Shown here one piece after another: positions 1 through 7,523 of a DNA stretch of 18,810 bases (the first letter of the stretch is position 1; each line of letters begins with the position of its first letter). The notes beneath the pieces are model-generated. The model made no database searches. It was not told the DNA's origin and saw nothing but the letters and a program-made list of their open reading frames with translations. The stretch comes from Actinomortierella ambigua (lineage: Eukaryota > Mortierellomycota > Mortierellomycetes > Mortierellales > Mortierellaceae). Where the stretch lies: the NCBI GenBank assembly GCA_016098155.1, contig JAAAJB010000655.1, forward strand, positions 1 through 18,810. The letters run 5' to 3'. The position numbers and the translations under genes are program-made.

Positions 1-181
1 CCCGTGCTTGTTTGGCTAGACGCGAATGGAAATCCTGTTTTTATAATCATACAAACATGCATGTGTGCTGCTGCTACACAGCATATGCGTTGCTGTTAAG
101 TGGACTCGCTCCCTCACAGCTTCATCAGAGAATGTTGGACTGTGCTAGTCCTTTGCTCAGTCGCTCTGATAGACTGCTGCT

Positions 182-234
<53 letters not shown>

Positions 235-1081
235 TAGCTAGTTGTCCCTCGCTGCACAGAACTGCGACACAAAGGAGATGGCTCAAAGATGTCGGCCCTC
301 CCATTCAGTCGCTATCTTTGCTGCCAAGCCAACAGCTCATACATGCCCCCAAAGCACCAAGGAGAGGGGGGGGGGGCGGCGGAGGAAAAAATACACCTAT
401 CCATCGCAGATGCTGGTGTACCTACACTGTCGGTTTTGAGGTCAATATTGAGAACTTCTTGACTCTGAACATGAACGCGCTGGCGCAGACGAACCTCTCT
501 TTGCGATTTCCGGATCCTATGGGCTGGAGAGATCAACTCGGAGGGGAGATGTGGCGATCATCAGAGATGCATTGCTATTTCTGTCATTTGTATATTTAGC
601 AGACAGTGTGATAGAACGTGTTGAATCATGTCCAAACTTGCGTGCTGAAAACATCTTGCGCAGCATCAGCGTTGCATAGATTTTGGACAGAGAACTACCA
701 CCACCATGTCACATCGGTCTGTGCGGCGCTCAGGATTTAACAAACAGCTCTGAAACTATCAGATAGATGTTTCAGCAACAGGCTGCGATCCTTTTTTTAA
801 TAAAGCATCCTCCCTACTGCCAGTTCCCTTCTCACATACTCGGTTCAGATTCGACGGTCGTAAAAGTGTAAAAAAAAATTCATGTAGAAACTTGCATTCA
901 AGGCTGTGTGTCCTACTAAGCTTATAGAACATTGTTGGTGGATAGGATCAAGTTTCACCTATGCTCAAGTGCTAGTTGATGCAGTAAAAGCCAAAGTCTG
1001 TCATAGATCGACAGGGGGTAATCAAGACAAAGCGAGAGAGATGTCGATGGTATGGCTCAAAAGTTTTTCATTTATTCAGTA
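1..1081. other. Intergenic, low-complexity left edge
   Basis: No gene is supported here. The stretch holds a long (TC)n tract (about 182-232), a G-rich run near 366-380, A/T homopolymers near 789-798 and 870-878, and scattered AATAAA-like strings. The long forward open frame through the TC tract is translated mostly as Ser/Leu repeats and shows no domain. A gene with small exons could still be hidden. Confidence 0.5.
182..232. repeat. (TC)n dinucleotide microsatellite
   Basis: About 24 uninterrupted TC units. The tract is long enough to be length-polymorphic between isolates. A G-rich homopolymer follows about 135 bp downstream. Confidence 0.95.
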
Positions 1082-1333
1082 TTAAGAAGAATGTTGATGG
1101 TTTCCCTGGTGCTTTATTTCGACTTCAAGCATGGTCTGAGCTTTCTGAGTTAGGTGGTCGTTGCAAGCGGACCTAACAATGGTCATTTTGGCTGTTAACA
1201 AGGGGTAGGGCTCAGAGACCGACGGTTCTTCTATTCCGGAGCCGAAAAGGGATGTTAAGATTCGGGAAAACGTTCTCCTTCTGAAGCACAATTTCATGGC
1301 CGTTGCGTTGCGGCTAGACCCAAAGGATGACAC
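1082..1333 (-). CDS. Small hypothetical ORF, 83 aa
   Basis: An ATG-initiated minus-strand frame of 83 residues, rich in Ser, Thr and Arg, starting M-S-S-F-G and ending H-Q-H-S-S. I recognise no family. The only support beyond openness is that its TAA stop is followed within about 6 nt by an AATAAA polyadenylation-type signal (complement of 1071-1076). It could be a last exon, a decayed fragment or chance. No splice sites or promoter were placed. Confidence 0.25.
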   Translation of the reverse strand: MSSFGSSRNATAMKLCFRRRTFSRILTSLFGSGIEEPSVSEPYPLLTAKMTIVRSACNDHLTQKAQTMLEVEIKHQGNHQHSS

Positions 1334-1538
1334 ATTATATGTAGCTGGAACAATTGTCGGCTAGTGTAAATGAGATTCTCAATGCACAGTCAGTTCTCAT
1401 GGGCTTTTTCTTCAAAGCTCGCGCCACAATGATCTCCCTCCTGGCGCGCCTCTGATTGTGTCGTTTTACATCATTTTCTTGCGCTCCACTGTAGCTGCAT
1501 CGGATTTCATCTAGGCAGCATGAAAGATAGAAGAGATG

Positions 1539-1964
1539 TTAGAAAGCTACGTTCGTCCGTTGGGGAGGGGCTGGAGGCTCTTGTGGCGTGCAGAGTTGCC
1601 TGGGACGAAAAGGCTGAACCGGATCTTGGCGTCCTTGGTCTGCGGCTGATTGGTTGTCGAGCCGATGTCGGCGGTGTCTTCGTGAGTGGGACTGCAAGGA
1701 GTATTCTGAATGGCTGTTACTTTGATCTGGCTCGCTGCCAAGCGAAGAGTCGGTCGTAACGGACATTCTGACGCCGTTATCACTATCCTCGGACGTTAAG
1801 TTCGTTTTACTAGATTGTTCGTCGCTCAGCTCTGAGTCGGTGAAATGTGTATTGTTGTTGTCATTATCTTCAGTCGTCGGATCTGCTGATCTATGGCTAT
1901 CGCTGTCACTGTTGTCGAGATTGCTGTCAGGGCCATCTGTATTGTGGCTAAATGCCTGCGTATC
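1539..1964 (-). CDS. Ser/Asp/Asn-rich open frame, possible terminal exon
   Basis: A minus-strand frame is open for 141 codons between a TGA at 1965-1967 and a TAA at 1539-1541. Its start half is dominated by Ser, Asp, Asn, Thr and Glu (D-S-N-L-D-N-S-D-S-D-S-H style), followed by an Arg/His patch (S-R-R-H-R-R-H-R) and a Pro-rich end. Such an acidic then basic disordered tail resembles the end of the neighbouring minus-strand gene at 2097-2408, but that gene has its own stop and AATAAA upstream of this frame. The start is undefined: the first in-frame ATG (1766) is late, and a splice acceptor (TTTAG or GCAG near 1950) may begin the exon. It may be a relic of a second copy. Confidence 0.35.
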   Translation of the reverse strand, partial: DTQAFSHNTDGPDSNLDNSDSDSHRSADPTTEDNDNNNTHFTDSELSDEQSSKTNLTSEDSDNGVRMSVTTDSSLGSEPDQSNSHSEYSLQSHSRRHRRHRLDNQSAADQGRQDPVQPFRPRQLCTPQEPPAPPQRTNVAF

Positions 1965-2000
1965 TCACTTTTCTTCGTGCCATCAACAAATGACTACAAG

Positions 2001-2006
2001 TTTATT
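2001..2006 (-). terminator. AATAAA polyadenylation signal
   Basis: Canonical AATAAA on the minus strand, about 91 nt beyond the TAG stop of the gene ending at 2097. This is suitably placed to define its 3' end. Confidence 0.55.
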
Positions 2007-2096
2007 TCCTAACGTCACGGAGTAGTAAAAATACGTCAAGTGCCATTGAATACCCCTTCTCAGACAGCGACGCCGGCAAGTATGCGACCCCCTCAT

Positions 2097-2408
2097 CTAC
2101 ACGTCGTTATCATTGTTGTCATCGTCGGGCGGTTGAAATTCGTCATAGTCAAGGCTTTCACCTCTGTTATGCCGCCGCGACTTGGAAGGAGTAAATAACA
2201 CGAAGAGACGGTCCCTCTTGAGGCGGGGTGATGGGGTGGTCGGCCGCTGAGGTGATGAGTTGACGTCGTCTGAAAGTACTTCATATGTTGCTGCTACTGG
2301 TTGGGCACCTAAAATTGTTTCGACTGCTGGGTCTGCTTGGGTTGCAGGGGCCAGATAGGGTGTTGGCGTGTTTGATCTCATGAGTGAGGATGGGCCTGCA
2401 CCTGTCGC
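2097..2408 (-). other. Last exon of the 2097-5139 pseudogene
   Basis: The 312-nt exon begins after a TGCACAG acceptor with a TTGAC branch-like site 12 nt before it and joins in phase 0 to the exon ending at 2597. It encodes a Pro/Thr/Ser-rich segment, a basic patch (L-K-R-D-R then S-K-S-R-R-H) and an acidic C-terminus. This looks like a disordered tail. The basic patches could act as a nuclear localisation signal (inference). Confidence 0.6.
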
Positions 2409-3342
2409 CTGTGCAGTCAACGCCTACGTCGCAGAAGTGGGGAAAGGAGATCTTGGGCACGACGCAAGAATGGTGGTAGCCTCTCTCTCGCATACTGGGC
2501 CATGTGAGCCTATGTTGATGCATACAAAGTTTAGCAACAGTTCTAGAGCGTGTGAAAATCGCAACCTCCCCAGTCACTTTAAAGAAGGGCGCTTACCCGG
2601 AAGCCAAGTAGCATCTCTAGCGCCTTGGCCTGTAGGAAAGCCCGCAGCTCAGAAGAGTCTGTAGGGGAGCCATGCTATCCGGTCTGTCGCGCGGCCAGCA
2701 CCGAGGACATCGCCGTATCTCCGTAGTGTGTAATAATCGATCGTACGACGCCGAGTCTCTGCGATGATAGGATACCATTGGGCTATGTTGAGGCTACGGT
2801 GCTCAAGCGCGAGCAAGGTAGAGGCGTTCAACCTCACACTTTTTTGTTGCTGTGCTACACAGACCCCATCGCTCACTTCAGACTTGCACTCGAAAATGCA
2901 TATTTCCTCCTCCCATTTCTTGTCCACAAACACACGGATGTCATATTAACCTTCCTAGAACTTGCACTTGGGACGCTCTTGCTTCTAAAGACCGTCTCTG
3001 TGAAAACACGGCTGTCTCGCGATGCCTTACTGCCAAGTTCACCACTACATAAAACAATAAAGCGTTAGACAAAAGCGGCATGGTTGAACGAAATGCAATT
3101 AAATTTATCATATTGACCACTTACAGGATTCGACGGAGGCCTGCTCTGCAGAAAAGCGTGTTGATAACGTCACTCCAGACACTGAAAAAGACATGTTCCG
3201 AGACTGGCGGCGCGAACTTGTCATTGTCGGGCCACATCAGGATAAAAGAGGGGACCTTCAGAACAATATACCTCTCCTTTTGGGCCCGAGTCGAGTGTGG
3301 ACCAATGCACTGGGATAGGCACTGGAACACCTTATTCTGTAA

Positions 3343-3470
3343 CTACCTGGCCCACCCATGGAGCCTACGCAGCCTACGAGATGGGTGCTTGACTGTGTCG
3401 ACTTGTCGCAGCGTCCTGGCCCACGATAGGCACATAGGCGAGCTGCATAGGCGATGGGTACTTGACTGTT
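3343..3470. repeat. Imperfect tandem repeat of about 60-70 bp, two units
   Basis: Two units each run from 'cctggccca' through a series of 'tagg/tacg' trinucleotide-like steps to 'gatgggt[ag]cttgactgt'. Unit 1 is about 3347-3398 and unit 2 about 3415-3470. The repeat falls inside the region where the minus-strand pseudogene loses a clean frame, so it may be a local duplication that helped break that gene. Confidence 0.6.
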
Positions 3471-5139
3471 CGATGCATATGGAGGCCGGATCATCTGGAT
3501 AAGGATAAAAAGCTGACAAGAGGTCTTCACGCAGTTCGTTGATCGCTGAGGAAGTGTACGAGGGACATGGCATTCGAGACTCGGAGATAACAAACGGTGA
3601 AATGGTGAACTGATATCCTATGGGCGACAGCGTGTTGACAATTCCGCTCACGAGAACGCTGGGAATAAAGGTACATGTCGTGTTAGCCAGAGTATGGTAT
3701 TTGGCGTTTGCGATGCATGATGACTAAAAGGAGGGATTTATTAATAGGTGTTCAGGAGTCAAGTGGCTTACATGACTTCCTTCTTCTCCGTGATATCATC
3801 TGGCTGTTGAAGTAGCTCTCGTGCCGCAAGAAACATCTCTTGGTGGGTGTGGGAGAATCCTGGCGGTAGACTTGGAAGATTAACGACCTGGTTCCGAGAC
3901 TAAACAACGTAGTAGGTAATTATTAGCGTCTGAGTGTTACCAAGTGCGCCGAGGATCGAGATGGATGAGTCAACATACCTTCCTAAAAATAAGATCCACT
4001 AGCTCAAAGAACGGGATAGTCCGAGCACGAGCAAACGTATGAGGTCCTGTCACGGAACAAGGCGAAAAAACATGTGTAAGCAGACAGTAAGGAGACAAAC
4101 GCAGGCTTTCAATCAACTCAAAGGCATTTTGCGAACCTTTGTCTTCGCCACCTTCGTTCCGTGGATTCCTATCAACTCTCGCGGTGGAGCTCTTCTTAAA
4201 GCCAGACCATAACTCCCGATGGGGACTTACGGTGTTTGACTGAGTGGTGGTAGAGCCTCCAACGTTGAAAAAAAATGGACATTTAATTCAACAAGCTCCG
4301 AGCACCAACGTTTGTGCTCCACGCAGGAGCGATGGTCGTTTACCACCAAATATGGCATGCATACCCCCTTCACCCCTGAAGCCCTTTTACCCATCTAAGA
4401 GAGTCTCTTGTGTCACTTTATCTAAGCTCATGGATCCATACTCGAGGCTCAGCTCCCGGAGAGAAGATGCATGATCGAGAGTAGACTGAGATCGCCCTCA
4501 CGAGATTCACCATGATTTCCAAGACGATCCTTGGCATGGCGACCTGTCACCGCTCCTCCTCAAGTAGTATCCTCAGTCGGCTTGGCGTTGAAAACTTGAT
4601 GGCGTCGATGCTTTCTTGTTGGGGTGCGCGGCATCAACTATATCTCTCACCCACAGAGACTCGTGAACGATCAACACTGAAGCTGACATTGTGGATATGG
4701 CTTACGACGCCTTGTCTTTGACGGGGTTGCCAACGATTGTTCTTTTAAATAAACATAATCGTATAGGATGGTGGCATAGGTGAATTGCCGTCGGCCCTGT
4801 TCAGATCAAAGCCTGCTTCCAGTTTGGTCTTCTTTCGTGATGCAAGTGCATGACATCGACACATGGTTGGTCAGACTAGAATATTAGAGCGATTCGGTGG
4901 CCTTCGAGATACACAAGTAAGCGATGGACACCAGGCACCAAGCGGGTGATCATGCACCTTGAGCTGAAAGATCCGCTGGAGGCTTTTGCAGGCTGAGGTC
5001 CTGAAAGCCCTTGGCCTCGTCGGGGTTCTTACACATGTTGCTCTTGGCGACGACGCTTGTACGACCATCGCCCCCGTAGATGCAAAGATACACATACCGA
5101 GCGGCATGGAAGGAAGCATGCAGTTCGACGTTGATATAC

Positions 5140-5512
5140 GCGTTTTACTCGAGCATTAGGTATGGAGAATGAAGGACAACATATTGATTGTTCCCTTTTT
5201 GTTTTTTTTTCAGCGTACAGATTTATTGGAGCTAAACAGTCTGGTACAACTCCAGCAATAGTGAAGGTGGTTTGTCCTTGTGGTCCGACAAGCTTGTTCT
5301 TGATACACCGCATGTCGGTGCATCTTCACGCCCAGGATCTCACAGGCGATGAGTTGGGTGTACGAGAGGAGTTCCGATGCGCGGGGGGCTCGCCTGCGGG
5401 TTGTCAAAAGAGAAAAGTTTTCAAAGATCCTCCTTTGACCAGTCGGCCATGAAGATGTGGGTACAGCATTAATATAACTGAAGAGACAACCGAGTACATT
5501 TTGTGCCTGTTG
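5140..5512. other. Upstream flank of the pseudogene, unclear coding potential
   Basis: A minus-strand frame around 5300-5180 (P-Q-G-Q-T-T-F-T-I-A-G-V-V) reads like coding sequence and could be a further upstream exon of the 2097-5139 gene. I could not fix its splice sites: a TAA lies directly after the candidate acceptor near 5147. Nothing else is seen. Confidence 0.3.
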
Positions 5513-5975
5513 ATGCACCCGCCAAAACGAGCCCAGCGCATCATACTATACCTTGGTGCACCCGCCAGTGAGCCCAGTGCATCCAGTTGGCATCTCTTCC
5601 CGCCAATGAGCCCAGAAGAGTATGAGGATAGGAGTCAACCTAACACGGCCAGTATGCATTCTTGGAAAGAGTGCAAAAACACATGCAGTTACTCCATGAC
5701 ACCCTCACCAAGCCATACCGAATCAGCAAATAATAGCCAATGAATACAATCTGTGCCCTGATGCACCCGCCAAAATGAACCCAGTGCATCATACTATACC
5801 TTGGTGCACCCGCCAGTGAGCCCAGTGCACCCAGTTGGCATCTCTCCCCGCCAATGAGCCCAGAAGAGTATGAGGATAGGAGTCAACTTAATATGGCCAG
5901 TAATGCATTCTTGAAAAGAGCGCAATAACACATGTAGTAACTCCATGGCACCCTCACCAAGCCATACTGAAATAA
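5513..5975. repeat. 248-bp tandem duplication with internal subrepeats
   Basis: Two direct copies, 5513-5760 and 5761-about 5975, begin with 'atgcacccgccaaaa' and stay alignable to 'caccctcaccaagccata'. The period is 248 bp. Differences are mostly single substitutions plus small indels, so the duplication is not recent. Inside each copy a roughly 40-nt subunit recurs (cccgcca..gagcccag.gca) two to three times, giving a nested repeat. The second copy carries the last splice acceptor and stop of the minus-strand frame ending at 5954. Confidence 0.9.
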
Positions 5976-6270
5976 AATGAATGTGATTGGGGACATCAAG
6001 AATTTCTTACCCGAAGTACAGACAGATGGATCGGGACGCGTAAAGTCGCTTCGTGTGGAGGTTGAGGACGGGGAGAATGTTGGACTCGCTGATTGTGTGA
6101 AGGCAGCTGGAAGTATGCGCAACATTCTCCTGGATGTCGTTGGGATCTGACTGGTCCTTGTGTTCAGAGTCTTCAAGGTCTGGGTGGCCGAGGTCGGCGT
6201 TCCCAGAGTCGTAGAAGGGTGGGTCTGCTATGGTGTGGCTCCTGCCTGCTGAGTAAGGATTGTTGGCTGC
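5954..6270 (-). CDS. Partial hypothetical gene, 3' end only
   Basis: The exon 6270-6011 is open with no stop and reads D-P-P-F-Y-D-S-G-N then an Asp/Glu-rich stretch, ending in L-N-L-H-T-K-R-L-Y-A-S-R and L-Y-F-G. The donor GG|GTAAGA at 6010 joins in phase 2, over a 44-nt intron, to an ATTTCAG acceptor at 5967. A 13-nt last exon then encodes M-A-W and a TGA at 5954-5956. No family was recognised. No in-frame ATG is present before the upstream TGA (6271-6273), so at least one 5' exon is missing. A TATATA box lies at 6519-6526 and a CT-rich leader follows it. The terminal exon lies within the tandem duplication. A second open frame overlaps the exon, so the choice of frame rests on composition and the tidy splice. 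Confidence 0.4.
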
Positions 6271-6668
6271 TCAGTGAAGAATGTGTCAAAAAGGAGAGTA
6301 GGAGACGAATGGAAGAGAAAGAGAGAGATAGAGAGAGATAGAGAGAGTGTTTCTCGAATGAGGTGAAGGGAGTTGCATTTTAATGAAGAAAAAAAAAAGT
6401 GCCTGAAAGAGTTGGAGCTCGGTTGTTCATGCAATTCGATCAGTTTTGAAGCTGATTTGGTGCAAGCGAACTCTGTCTGTGTGTATGGACCAACCACTTT
6501 GGATTAAGGTTTGGCCTTCCTATATAAAAAGTGTGTGTGCGGTGTATATGGTACACGCGAGGTTCTCCTTCGCTGCCTTTTTTTTTGGGGGGGATGGTTG
6601 TATCATGAGCTTGAGAAAGTGGCTGTTGTCTCTCCAGTAGAAAAAGAATGCCAGCCGTCCTGACTCCC
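6271..6668. other. Probable promoter/leader of the minus-strand gene at 5954
   Basis: No convincing coding frame. Features are a (GAGAGATA)-like purine tract at 6321-6349, poly-A at 6388-6397, poly-T/G at 6579-6593 and a TATATA core at 6519-6526. On the minus strand the order TATA box then CT-rich leader resembles the arrangement upstream of the asparaginase gene. Confidence 0.4.
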
Positions 6669-7087
6669 CTAGGGGATGCTGACATAGCGCATGCGGCGTC
6701 TCTCACGGTCTGCCAAGAGGAAGCTATGGGTTGTAGAAGGAGAGGAAAACAGAGAAAAAGGGAGGTTAGGCCGTGGGACGAGAGTGTGTGTGGCTCATAG
6801 GCAAAATACCCACAAAAACGCGTCAGCTGTTGTTTGTTGCCCTCCCCTTCGTCGGCAGAGAGAAAGAGATGGAGAGTGGGCAAGAGATGGAATCAAACTT
6901 ACTAGAGAATGATGCCCACAACGGGCATGAGGAAGATGACAAGGCACCACAGCAGCTTGTTGGTGGCAGGACGCGAGGACTGCAGGATCTCAACAATGCA
7001 GATCAAGTCGAGGATGAGAATGACCAGCGACAACAGCGAGCCCGAGTACAGGGCACTGGGATCGATTGTGGGTGCAATGGGTGCCAT
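6669..7087 (-). CDS. Small PLDc_N-type membrane protein, 79 aa
   Basis: Two exons, 7087-6903 and 6723-6669, are joined across a 179-nt intron with a GTAAGT donor, a CCTAAC branch site (about 6764-6769) and a CATAG acceptor. The TA|C codon is split and gives Tyr. The first transmembrane helix is about residues 17-35 (S-L-V-I-L-I-L-D-L-I-C-I-V-E-I-L) and the second about 44-62 (L-L-W-C-L-V-I-F-L-M-P-V-V-G-I-I-L). Between them is the polar turn S-S-R-P-A-T-N-K, followed by a basic tail A-D-R-E-R-R-R-M-R. Aspartate inside helix 1, the conserved K-L-L-W and P-x-x-G-x-x-L-Y-F are the marks of the PLDc_N domain, found alone in small fungal and bacterial proteins and before cardiolipin synthases. A role in membranes is inferred. 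An earlier in-frame ATG at 7216 would add a Phe/Ser-rich leader and is probably untranslated. Confidence 0.85.
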
Positions 7088-7523
7088 TAGGGAGAGGAGA
7101 GAATGAAAGAACAGGAAGGAAAGAATGAATGTGAAGGCGGAGTAAAAAAAATGTGGGGTAGGAGGGAGAGAAAGACTCTTTGAAAGAAAGAAAGAAAAAG
7201 GTCTTGTGAGGAGCACTGCTCAGTTTTGTGTCTCAATCACCCTTCGCCGTCTCATCGTGGATGGCGCCCTCTCCGTTCTGTGCTCTCCCAGAGGAGTTAG
7301 ACTACCTTCCCACCCCACCCCTTTCCCCCTTCCTCCACCCTTCTTTCTCGCTAGCAAAAAAAAAAAAAAAAAAAAAAGAAAGAGCAAGTGCATCCCTGCA
7401 TGAACATGTGCCAAGACGTCAGTGAAGGGAAACAAAAGGTTTGTTCCCTCAAACAAAGTTACGAAAAGAGAGCGGGAATGGGGTCAATCGTTTATCAAGA
7501 CATGTACAGTACATATACCACGC
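7088..7523. other. Intergenic between PLDc_N gene and PPP4R2
   Basis: Both neighbours are on the minus strand, so this holds the PPP4R2 3' UTR and the PLDc_N promoter and leader. A poly-A run of about 22 nt sits at 7355-7376 (poly-T on the transcribed strand), next to pyrimidine-rich DNA at 7310-7350. Short GAAA repeats lie at 7181-7199. No gene seen. Confidence 0.6.

Larger units (their letters stand above)
2097..5139 (-). pseudogene. Frameshifted multi-exon gene of a nuclease-like family
   Basis: Exon-like blocks in order on the minus strand: about 5139-4958 (G-G-D-G-R-T-S-V-V-A-K), about 4230-3979, 3899-3772, about 3723-3480, about 3290-3125, 3044-2597 and 2408-2097. Clear introns are 3978-3900, 3124-3045 (CTAAC branch site) and 2596-2409. 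The 3' part has the motifs S-E-x6-W, G-E-L-G-S-K-A, R-K-V-N, then E-C-K, Q-K-S-V-R-L-N and G-D-V-L-G-A-G-R-A-T, and ends in an acidic tail (P-P-D-D-D-N-N-D-N-D-V). The same motif order and two intron positions occur in the gene at 15022-16807. The exon 3044-2597 changes frame near 2938 and again at a four-C run (2664-2667); the shifts compensate. The exon near 3723-3300 does not join cleanly and holds an imperfect repeat. It is broken or mis-assembled. Function is unknown. A PD-(D/E)XK-like core is inferred, with Asn where the partner gene has Asp. Confidence 0.6.

Noticed and set aside
12..599. 195-codon forward open frame
   Set aside because: It runs through the (TC)n tract, which has no stops in any frame; the encoded sequence is Ser/Leu repeat with no domain.
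3202..3322. Forward frame that looks protein-like
   Set aside because: The minus strand here carries the S-E-x6-W motif leading into a good donor at 3124, which matches the intact paralogue.
7088..7216. Upstream in-frame start of the PLDc_N protein at 7216
   Set aside because: It would add a low-complexity Phe/Ser/Leu leader unlike the family; the 7087 start gives normal length.
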